Of a DNA stretch of 64,000 bases, positions 35,401 to 47,400 are shown piece by piece. This stretch comes from Metallyticus violacea (lineage: Eukaryota > Arthropoda > Insecta > Mantodea > Metallyticidae). The position numbers and the translations under genes are program-made. The notes beneath the pieces were generated by a model. It was not told the origin of the DNA. It did not search any database and saw only the letters and a list, made by a program, of their open reading frames with translations. Every line of letters starts with the position of its first letter. Position 1 is the first letter of the stretch. Where the stretch lies: the NCBI GenBank assembly GCA_030762175.1, contig CM060830.1:50181001-50245000 (forward strand). The letters run 5' to 3'.

Positions 35401-38400
35401 GTAAAAAAACAGCATTAAGATCATGATCGTCAATAATTAAACAATGTCTAACAGCTTGGAATGTGAATTGACAGTATTCATAGAAGGATTGTTCAACAAG
35501 TCTGTCCAAACTGATAGGATTAGATTAATTGATATCATTGTATGATTCAGTTGAACTACACACTCTTAAAGCTTCACTTACTTTTCATACATTTCATACA
35601 TTTATGAAAAGTAAGTGAAGCTTTAAGAGTGTGTAGTTCAATTGAATCATACAATATCAATTAATATGATTGGCTTCACTGTGCAAGTTCCAATTTACAT
35701 TTAAGGATTAGATTGTTTGCAACATGATGACTGCTGAGGGATTATGTACATGGCTATAAACAGTCATAAAGCTTGATCTGTGTTGGAGAATAATTTTTCT
35801 GTTAAAATTGTAAATAAACATTAGAGAAACACAAATTTCGTGTATTAATTCAACATTACCTTTTGAAAGGAGCAATGCCTGTAGAAACCAAGGTAAAGTC
35901 AGACAAACATTATGGTACCTTGGCATAGAATAGTTTGGTGAGTTTATATATGGTTGAATAGACACAAGCAATGCAAGCCATTCTGGAGATCCTGTTGAGG
36001 TAATGACTCCCAAAATTATTGGAAAAATCCATGATGTGATGCTGAGCAATCAGAGACTGATGGTGTGGAAGACTGCTGAAGCTGTGAGCATTTCTGAAGA
36101 TCAGGCGCATAGTCATTTGCAAATGAAAAACCTATTTATTGGCAAGGTGGGTGTTGCATTTACTAATTATTGAACAGAAAAGAAAACAAGTTTCACTTCT
36201 GTGCAGAATTTTGAATTATTTAAATGGAATTAAAATGATTTTTGGAGAGAGTGTGTGACTGAACAAAATGGAGATCCAACACTACAGACCAGAAATAAAG
36301 AAGCAGTCGAAATAGTGGGTTGCAACCAGAGAAAATGCTCTGAAGAAGGCAAAAACAATCCCCAAGCTGATGACAGCTGTATTTAGGGACTGCCACAGCA
36401 TAATTTTAATTGATTATTTGGAAAAGGTCCAAACCATAAGTAGTGAATATAATATGAATATAATGCTAGGCTACTGGAGCAATTAATGACATATTCAAGA
36501 AGGAAAAGATCCTGTTCCATTATAACAATGTGCCAAAACACAAGTATGTAATTATAATCTCAAAATTACTGGACTTGCATGAAATCCATTCTCACAGACC
36601 CTACTCTCTGGATTTGGCTCTCTCAAAACTAATTTCTGTTACCCAGTATGAGGAAATGAAGAAATTTATGTCTAACAAAGAGCTTGTTGGCAAAACAAAG
36701 GCATATTTTGCAAAGTTGAAGAAATCATATTTTATGGATGGGATAAAGAAATTATAAAAAACATTGGAATAATATAGATTTGAAAGGAGATTATGTTGAG
36801 AAATAAAACAATTATTTTCAAAATGTTTTGTCTTCTTTATTTTTGCTTGGACTTACTGAACAGTCCTCAAAGATTAGATTGGTTTCACTTCAATAATTCC
36901 ATATTACTATTAATAGTTATATGAAACTATTTTTTCCATTAGTCTGGTATTAATTTTATTTGTGAGTGTATATAATTTTGTTTTCTTTTCATTTTAACTG
37001 TAACCTGTTCAATTGCCCTGTATCATTTATAGGAATAATTAATAATATAATAAAACAGATCAGCAAGCTTCTGCATTTGTACGGAAGGTATTTTGAATTC
37101 ATTCAAATGCAAAAGGTATTCAACAATTACTTTATAAGAATAGGCCTATAACTATGCAGCAACACAGAAGAGTTAATAATGTAGCACAAGGTCGATTGCA
37201 AGCATCAGATGCAACCATTTAGTACAGCTGTCATAAACGGAAAAGAATATCCATCAAGGATGTCTTTTTTAGAAGGTTGCTGGTTTGTACCATCCCCAAA
37301 AATTCAATGTTTCATTTCTTATAACTATTGCTTAATGCATTTTTATGAATAAAAAACAATGCCTATAGGGGACTTCTATCTTGTGCCTGGTGTTTGCGTT
37401 TGTGGTTATTATCTGTATGAGACTTAGTTTGGGTCTTGGTGCAAACCAATGCCTCAGCAAGTTTGCAGAGCATTTTGATCAGAGGAGGTGAGAGGAAGTG
37501 ATAAGAGAAGCCTCTTGTCAATAAGTCATTATATGCATGTAACCCAACTTGAGGTTAATTGTAATGGGGTATGGAATGCAACTCCATAAAGTCATGGTGA
37601 GCAAGTGAGAAATTTTAAAGTTTATTAACAGTAGTAAGTTTATATGTATTGAGAACATGAAAAGGAAAATTGTATACTTCGATTTTAATATGTTTCTTGT
37701 TTGTGAAATTGTATGAAATTAGTTTTATTTATATGTTAAAATACTTACTTTACTTATACACATGCAAATTGGAAATCACAAGAAACAAAAAAATAATATT
37801 CATTTTAAATATTGTACTTAGAAAGCTGTTGACAATGGAGTGGTAATATATCCTAAACTTAGGTATTCATTTTTTTACACTAAGCTCCATTTACTTACAT
37901 AAAAGTAAGATGTGTTTCGGGAGAATCTCTCTCATCTTCAGTTGCTCACCGAAACACATCTTACTTTTATGTAAGTAAATGGAGTTTAGTGTAAAAAAAA
38001 TGAATACCTAAGTTTAGGAAATATTAATTTTGTTTACATTTACAAGAGCTAGCTTCATACTCATACAATTATTGTGACATTATTTTTGTTTAAGACATGC
38101 AAAATTTGTAATAAACTTAAATTTCAATAGAATAGTTGAGCCCAAGTATTTCAGATATTCCAGTAGGAAACTGCTCATAAACCAAAAACAAAGGCTCAGT
38201 AATCAGTTAAATTAGCAAAACTAAATTACAATTTATTGAAAATGTATAATTTTTTGATTGAAATAAAATATAAAGTTATGAAACTAGTTATATAGACAAG
38301 GGGGGGGGGGAATATAAATTTAATTGTAATGTTATTTGCTGAAATAAAATTCATTCATTCATATAGGTACCACCTGAAATGTCACCTCTACTCAGCCCAT

Positions 38401-41400
38401 TTTCAGAAAAGTTTGTCTAGAGTTTTATACAGGTTGTTGTTTTGTTACTAAGCTAAATAAAGCATTTTAAAAGAATATGGCAACACTCATGTGTATTTTA
38501 AATATGAAAAAACACCAACAGTACATTTGAAACAATATTTTCATGCAGGCGCTCTCCAGTAAAAATAATCAGTGGTTTTGTTTATAGTGAGATGTGACTG
38601 AATGGCATGCTACTGACATTTCATATGTATTTGATAAGTATTTGCTTTATTTCACTTTGTGTTAAGTTAACTGAATATAAAGAAAATGCACCGTATATAA
38701 AGATTAAATTCTTAACCCATTTCTTTGTGATTATTAGATAAGAAAATTAAGATTAAAAAGATCAACTTCAAGCATTAATTTGAGTCAAACTGTGATTTCA
38801 AAACATAGGAAACTTACAGTGCTTTCGGAAGAGACAGACTTCATCTTGCAGATTTAATCAAAGGGTCACCGAGAGTTTGTTGCCATAAAAATCAGATTAA
38901 TTTTTTTGTTTAAATAGGTGTGTTACTACAATATTTTTATGAAACTTATTCTCTCTATCACTCTGTTGTGTATGTTTAGCTACTCACTTATGAGTGTTAA
39001 TTATCGTTATCAGATTCTACTTGCAGTAGCAGTAATTAAGTTATGTACCCCAGGTTTATGCTGCTGTGAGCTGCAGCTGGGATCTATTATGACCAAAAAC
39101 TTTCCGAAGTAGGTAAGAAAGCAAGTATGACAGTCGACTCAGCAAGTTCCTACTACAACCACCAGACAGCGCCACAGAAGCATCTGGGTATCCAGCCACC
39201 ATTTCTTGTAATAGCAGTAGGTCAAGAACTGAAGATGGGAGTGATTACTCCCGGAACATGTCTTAGTTTTATGACATTCAACATCATTTATACATCATTT
39301 ATCATTTATACAGTTTCTTTGTAAACATCTCAATTACTGTAAGTAAACTTGGAGAGAAAAACAATGTTTGGATTATACTATGTTTCTGATTTTACTGGTC
39401 ACTATTCACTAAATACTTCTAAGTATTTTAAATTTTTGTTATACACTGATGTAACAGTCTCAGGGTGTAAAACAGATTCCAAAATAATGGAAATATAAAT
39501 TAGAGCAAACAATCTCTTAATATAACAAGTAATATATAGTAGGTGTTTAGTATTGAAGTATTGAAACCCAAATGAAATTCTCACAATTGTAATGGGCCTG
39601 GCAGTTTTCTCTATATTTATAGAGAAAATTAGACAAATCTTACCTATTATGTTGCTTGGGATCCTGCCAGTCTTCATCACCACTGAGATCAGATTCATCT
39701 TTTTCCACTTCCATTTTAGTTTCCACTGCAGGTATGGAGCTTAGCTTAGGGTCATTAAGCACATCATGAGTTGATTTGCTACGTCCTGAGAACTTTTTAT
39801 TTGCTTCCATTGTTTCTTCTTCATCTTCTTCTGCCTCTTCTCCAAAAGATAGCAGTTTGAAGTTTCTGTTAAAATAACATACTTAATGACATTATTATAA
39901 AATCTTGCACAAATTAAAATATTGATGCACTGGATAGCAAAAGTTTTGTACATATATGGTAAAAAAGGTTTATTTTCCCTATAGTCGCATTTTCTGTTAA
40001 AATACAGACAGAAACACGGATCAGTAGTAGTGTGAGGTTATTTGAGTTAAAGCAAGCAGAGTGCAGTTGCATATTAGGGAAAATGCAATTGTCTAGGCTC
40101 TATAATCCAAGTGCAGGTAGCAGTTTGTAGTTAGTTTGAGGGAGGTTTTGTTAGCAAGTTATTGTGTTACTTCGTGCTTTCATTGTGTATAAATTTGTGC
40201 TAATTCCTTTTTGTTAGTTTAACCAATACATACTTTTGTCTTACTTTTGTATAAGTGAATGGAGTTTAGTGTAAAAAATAAATACCTAAGTTGAGGTTAC
40301 ATTGCCACTCCATTGTCAACAGTTTTGTAAGTACAATATTTATACTACTTTGTGCTCACATATAGTTTGAGTTGGTACTACTCTTATATGATCAAAGTTT
40401 CACCTTAATCACATCATTTTCATCTGCTGTAAAAGTGTAAGCATGACTGCTCCGCTACGAGTATGCACCATGAGGAACAAACAGACTTTGAACACAATAT
40501 GGGAGCTATGTTCTACCATGTAGAAGTGTGTATGAGTGGATTGGGAAGTTTAAAAGTGGTTGGATAAGCATGGATGATTTTATTGGTATGAGTAATCTAC
40601 ATAGATGGCAATTTGCCAATTCAAAAACTCCATAATAATATGTTGTGCCATTGATGAACTATTTCTTGTTACTAATGAATATAATTTATTTCTTTTCACA
40701 TCAACATACAATTTTAAATATTGCAATAAGATCTGTGTCTTCATCAATTCCATAATACTAACTAACAATATAAAATAAATACATAAATATCATTATGACT
40801 CTATTATAATTCTAAAAATTTCATCCAACTGTTATCCTATACTTGAAAGTTATTTATTTCATTAGGATTATAAACACACTAAAATTACTAACAAATGAAA
40901 TGGCTGTGTAAGGAAAAAAAAATTACCCTTACTCCTGAACCCCCCCATATAATGTATTAAAGGCATGTATTGCTCCATACACTCACAAACACTATAATAA
41001 AAATTGTGATTTATATTTTAATTTATCCTTGTAGCTGACCAGAAAAACATTTAAGATCCAAAAAGTATGGATTTACTTTTATAATCGCTTTCCTATTACT
41101 GTGATCTTAGAAGCCATTCTCTTTGTATATATTGTACATTAAATGTATCCTCTGTTGAAATCATATAAATGTGCAGAATGTGGCCAGCAAAATTAGGTAG
41201 GTCAAGTCTAAAATTTATGTACTATGGTTACAATTATTAGCTAGAATTATTTGATTTAAAAATATGTTTTTCTGAATCTTCTGTCTGTCTGAAGCAGAAA
41301 TTATGTAAAGTAAAATAACTTATGCATTCCAGAGGTTTAAGGGATTAGAAAATGCTTCCCTTTTATCATGTGATTATTATAATAACTCTAGAATTAAATA

Positions 41401-44400
41401 TTACTGTTGAAATTGTTTCACAGTTTCGATAAATGTAGCTGATGCCTATTAAAAGTAATTCATTACCAAATGCATTATGTATATAAGTTTTCTTAAAATT
41501 CTCCTTAATGAGTAGTAAATACTAGGTAAAGATATGACCTAAGACATTGAAATGTTTTTAAAACTCTTATAGTTGGCAGTCTGGTGACCAAGGTTTATAC
41601 TCCAAGTAAATATTTAAAATTAGTAATTCTGAGTGTGTCCTTGCCAGAACAAGACAAAGAGTCCTTTGGCTCCTGTACAAATCAATACTAAAGAAAAATA
41701 TTTAACTTCAAAAATAAAAAATAAAGAAAAACTTTAGAAGCAAGTGTTAACTATAGCAATGATTAAGCATTTTTTTGCTTATATGAGGGACAATGAAAGT
41801 TTAAGTATGAAAGCAATAACATTGAAAAAGATTTTTAACTATTATAAATTTTCAAGTACTCTCCATCACACTTTATGCAACATTCCATTTGTTCAAACCA
41901 TTTTGTAAATGCTGAATGACACATTTGTTTGGTAATGCTACATTCACACTGCAAACAATAATGCTTCAAGCAATTCAAATTGATGACTAACAAATTTTGA
42001 ATTAACTCTAAATAATAAAAAAAGGTCACAAATATGGACCGTAGAAGGGTGCTTGGGACAAACATCTGATTCCTGACTTCTGGAAAAATTCAGTAGTTTC
42101 TTATGCAGTATGGGCACAGCATTGTTATGATGTAGAGGGATTCCAAGCAGTACTGTCTTACGATGCTTCAGTGTCAGCATATATAAGACTTTCAACAGAA
42201 ATTTTGTAGCTACCAGTGTCTGTATTTTGTCCCACAAGCATAGCCGTCACAATATGCTCTAGCTGAGAAGAAAGAACAGATTATCTTCTAGCCAACACTT
42301 CTCATCTCAATCTCTTCACTTTTTTAATATAATTCAATTTGGAATTGAACACAGTGAAACACCCATTAATAATCTCTTCTGAGTCGGATGTTTAGAACAC
42401 TCTTTATGGTTTCACTTAAATGAGATTAACTCATAACATATGTTTTGTGGAACTATTTGTCCACATCATCAGCTGTTAAGTGACTGTTGGCTCATTCGTA
42501 GGAGCTGGGTAGGTATGTATCCAGGTTGACTCAGGTGATCTAGTGATAAACTTAAATAAAGTGCTGTCTGCTTCCGGGATGTCAAAATTCATAAAGTTAT
42601 ACTCATGTTTTTTTTATATAAATCCTTTCCCATATGTTTAGTTCTTTTGGTTATTGAACAGTTTTTAATAACTTCATGCCTTTTTCTATTTCATGGTTTT
42701 CATTCCAAAAATGTGCTGCTACAGCTGATTTATCTATTTGTAACGGATGTTCCTTCAACCTAATGCCTCTTTGTCTTCCCTACATAGATTTTTTTCACAA
42801 TCCTTACAATTAATCTGGTACATATCAGATTTTTTCGCTTTGGTCCTGGAATCTGTTTGTTTAATTTCAATAAATTTTTTACACTGTATCGGTTTTGAGG
42901 TGCTAAGATGATGATGTACTGCTTGCACATTTTTTGAAATTTCTTATTGGCTGATGGGTGGTAAGTGAACTTTTTAAATATTTTTTCCCCTGATAAATCA
43001 CTCAAAGTTATTTGTTTAATTCTTTTTTGTTTCTGGAATCTTTTAATTTTTTGGTTAATCATCTGTTTGTTGAACCCATTGGATTTAGCTGCTTCTATCA
43101 TATGTAGATATTCATTCTTGTATTCTTTTTTGCTCAGTATATCATGCTGTTAAATGCTGCTTCCTTATATGATCTTGGATTGAAAACATGGGCTTTGATA
43201 TAGTTGCCTGATGAGCATTTTTTCTATAGATGCCAAATTCAAGTTTATTATTACTTTTTATTATCTTCATATCCAAAAACTGGTAACATATTCTCTCTTT
43301 CCATTTCAACAATGAACTTAATTGAAGGCTCTTGCAGGTTTAAAAGTTTTAGTGCATCTTCCACGTGCTTATTGTTTATTATAGTGAATACATCATCTAC
43401 ATATCGGTGCCAAACCTTAAAAATATGGGGAAAAGCCTTAGTGATGTGCAGCTCAATACCGTTCATGAAAAAGTCAGCTAAGAAATGGGATAATAGACTG
43501 CCCATTGCAAGTTCTTTCTGTTTAAAGAATTTGTCATCAAATATAAAAAAAATGCTTGATTTATGCACCACTTAGTGAATTTAATGTATTCTTTGATGTG
43601 TCCCTCTGGTCGGCTGATTGGAACCCTTTTCTTAAAAAAATTTATTCTGTAGTATGCTGGGAAACAGGGCTTTGACATAAAAAGAAACCAGTATGTCATA
43701 CGGTGATAATGTTAATCTTTAATTTTATTGATGAGGTCCATTGAGTTTCTTAAACTTAAAAAAACAATTTTTGGTATTGAATGGAACTGTAATGATAACT
43801 AGTTTGCTAAATGGTAGATTGGAGTATTCACATTGTTAATAATTAGCCTCATACTTCTCCCAGGTTTGTGGATCTTCGGAAGGCCATATATCCTGGCTAA
43901 AGATAGGTTGTGGACCTTAATTTTGTAACGATTGGTTTATGGAATCAGGGTACTATTTTCCAAAACTTCTTCCATGGATTTAATGCATTTGTTCAATGGG
44001 TCTGTTTTTACTTTGACAAATTTGTCACTACTTAACAAATCTAGCATTCTTTGTTTGTAGTCTTCTTTGTCTAAAATAATGATTTTTGTTACCCTTATCA
44101 GCCTTTGTGTATGTTATGTCTTTATTATTAAGAGCTTTTGTTAGTTTTTGATTAGATCTTGGGCCAAAGTTATTATTTCTTATTTCCTGTAGTATTTTTT
44201 CTGAAATTTTCCTAACGAAATTTATGTCTGTTATGTTTAAATTCTCTATTGCTATCTCTGTATCTGCTATATACTCATCTAGATTACATGAGAAACCTAT
44301 GCATGTGTTAATGCCTTTGTTTAGCAATTCCATCTCTTCTGAGTTAAAATTATCTTTAGAGAGGCTGATGACATTGAGGTTAGATTTGTGAATAATGTTT

Positions 44401-47400
44401 TCCTTTTTCCAATGGTTTTATATACAATTTTTTAAATTTTCTCTTTTGGCAGATGGCTTTTTATTTTACTTAGAAACTGATAAACTCAAAAGGAATTTGC
44501 CCTAATAATTTTGATAATTTTAAATATACGAAGTGGTATCCACAATATTCGGGACTGGTGCTGCTATCTTGACAGTAGTTTTGTACCGCTAGGTGGCAAC
44601 ACTAGCACATCTGATGAATGAGTGTTTAAAGTTTCATGCAGCTGGGTAGATGTGTTGAGATTCTATAGTACTTTTCATGATACTCTGCATGTAGTGTGTG
44701 GCGATTTTACAATGGATCCAAGAAAAGAACAGAGATTGTGCATCAAATTCTGTGCAAATCTCGGGCAAATGCTACGGAGACCCTCGCAATGATTCAACAA
44801 GTATATGGGGGACAAAGCATGAGCCGTACATGTGTGTTTAAGTAGCATGCTCGGTTCAGGGCCGGCCATACTGCTACTGAAGACGATACTCACACCAGTA
44901 GGCCTGTCAGCTGCACAACGCCCCACATTGTTGCCAAAGTTCAAGTTCGTAAGGATCGACGTCGAACCATTGAAGACCATGCTCATGAAGTGGGAATTGG
45001 TTATGGGACATGCTGATGAATTTTAACTGATGAGTTGGGCATGCGTCGTGTCGCTGCAAAATTTGTGCCAAGGATCCTGACTGCTGATCAGAAGGTGCAG
45101 CGTATTGAAGTTTGCATGGAGCTTCGTCAGGCAGTATCCAATGACCAAATCTTCTTGTCCAGGGTCAACACCGGTGACTAGAGCTGAATGTACGCTTATG
45201 ACCCTGAGACAAAACAACAATCTTCCCAGTGGAAGAGCCCGAACTCACCAAGCCAAAAAACCAAGACAAGAGATGGGCAAAGTCAAGAGCATGCTCCTCA
45301 TTTTCTTTGACACCAAAGGGATTGTGCACAAAGAATTCGTCCAACCAAATCAAACTGCAAATTTCATGTACTACTGTGACGTTTTGCAATGGCTCTGTGA
45401 AAATGTGCGGAAATGATGCCCCGAACTTTGGTGACAAGGAAACTGACTGTTGCATCACGATAATGCCCCGTGCTACAATTCCTTGTTCGCCAGGACTTTT
45501 TGACGGAAAACAGCATAATGGTTGTCCCCCACCCACTGTACTCGCCTGATTTGGCACCCTGCAACTTCACTCTATTTGCCAAACTGAAAATCAAGTTGAA
45601 AGGATGTTGGTTTGACACAATTGAGAGGATTCACGAAGAAACGTTGTCTGTGCTAAACACCCTCAAAGAACATGACTTCCAAGATGCACTTGAAAATGGT
45701 ATAATCCCTGGGACTGGTGTAAACATGTGGAAGGGAACTACTTTGAGGATGACAGTGGCCATTTGTCTCACAGTAAGTTTTTGACTAGATGGCAGCACCA
45801 ATCCCGAATATTCTGGATACCACCTCGTAATTCATATAATTTCAAATCTATTTTGGCAATCTCTCCATAGTGCTTACATTTTTCCATGGCTTTTTGTTCC
45901 CAGCTATCTTTGTTAAATCTTACCAATTTTCTAACTAATTTGGGGCATATTTTTTCTTATACATCTGTTCAAAATGCATGTCTGCTGATCTTAATGTTCT
46001 TCTTTAAATTTCAGAAATCGTTTAATTTTTGTTTATGATGATTTAGATGTACATTGAAGGCATCACTTTTGTTAGGAGGATTCTCTCATAGAAAGATCCA
46101 GACCAAAATTGTTGCTTATTTTTTGAATCATACCAGTATAATCACCTATTATGATGTTAAATGTGCTTAGACCTTCCTCCAGATGCTAGCATCTTCCAGC
46201 ACCAATCAACTTGCATTCTTTATTTGTTCATCTGTGATGTGGTGTGGGGTCAGGTGACTGCAGAGCTTCCTGACAGGAAGCTTTTCAAAATATTTTTTTG
46301 CTTCCTGAATATGGGCAAATGTACAACAATTATCTTTCTGCAATATACACTCTGCTTCCATCACATTTTCACTGTTGTTGTTGTTGTTATTGTTGTTCAG
46401 GACTATTCTATGTGATCTTTAACTTCAAGAGAGCCCCTTACTCTCTTAAATTCCACAAACCATCAATAAATAATGACTGGTTAATGGCATATATCTCCAT
46501 ATGCACAATGCAATCTTTCAAGCATTCTCTTATCTCCTAAAACAACTTTAAAGCCATAAAAAGCAAGGCATGAAAATGCTCACATTTGAGATCAATCCTC
46601 ACACATGTGATTAATAATAATATTCATATACAGATGTGCTGATGAAACTTACTGTCAAGATGCACTCAAAATTGCACATGTTGCTATCTAACTTCAATCT
46701 AAAGATAAGAAAAATTATATTAGCTTTTGATTATTTACTCATTATGAACCATTTTCAAAAATTTCAGAGTAACCCTTGTACCGACTGCTTTCTTTTCTGA
46801 CCCTTCCAGAGATTCTTCTCACTGCAAAAACAGATTTTAGATTGTTTCAAAATTGGGTCACACAGTTTTCTTTTTTCTTTTGCCACCAGTTGCATCATTT
46901 TGAAAGCTTCTATGATTAGCTTAGTATATACCAGTTCTTAAAAGTAAAGAATTATATGCAGAAAAAAAATTATAATCTTACTTTACTCCACTTCTCTTGT
47001 CCTTTTTTGCTTTTTCCAGCTTTTCTTCCACACCTTTGGGTAATGCTCTAGGAATGATATCTGGAAATGGATTTGAGAGAACTTCAGTTTTGATTATTTT
47101 CTGGGGGTATAAAGGTTTTTCATCCTGTAACATAATAACAACAAATATTAATCTGGTTTAACATTTAACTTCAAAAAGAAAACTGTTTTATACATCCTTT
47201 ATACAGAATAAGAAATGTTATGTCGGAAATTCCATTTACCTGATCAACTAATGCATCCTCTAGTTTGAGCATGTTGAAAATTGTTTCACCTGTCACTTTG
47301 CCAAAGATGGTATGTTTATTCTGCAGTTCAGGAGTAGGGCCTAGAGTAAAAAAATACTGGGAGCCATTATCATCCTTATCAGCATTAGCCATTGCAAGCA

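Larger units (their letters stand above)
42334..46070 (-). mobile_element. Longest Penelope-like element, minus strand, with mariner inside
   Basis: Minus-strand order from the N-terminus: [13 protein letters not shown] (44028-44333 frame); RT motifs [16 protein letters not shown] and WHRYVDDVF with the catalytic Asp pair intact (43251-43571); [17 protein letters not shown]; linker [13 protein letters not shown]; then a GIY-YIG start [11 protein letters not shown] (42760-43101). After it come an [16 protein letters not shown] block near 42670-42730 and the 3' end with a hammerhead motif near 42440. Frames are broken in several places. Without the mariner at 44529-45827 it is about 2.4 kb. The 46070 boundary is approximate. 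Confidence 0.85.
41784..46778 (-). mobile_element. Mariner-like element family B, copy 2, split by a PLE
   Basis: The left end 'tgagggacaatgaaag' follows TA (41782-41783); the right end 'gagtaacccttg' precedes TA (46779-46780). The outer parts (41784-42333 and 46070-46778) align with copy 1 at 29719-32435. Minus-strand peptides include [17 protein letters not shown], which fits the HDNA block around the second catalytic Asp. The PLE filling 42334-46070 was inserted later and holds another mariner. It ends 204 bp from CWC27 exon 4. Confidence 0.78.
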
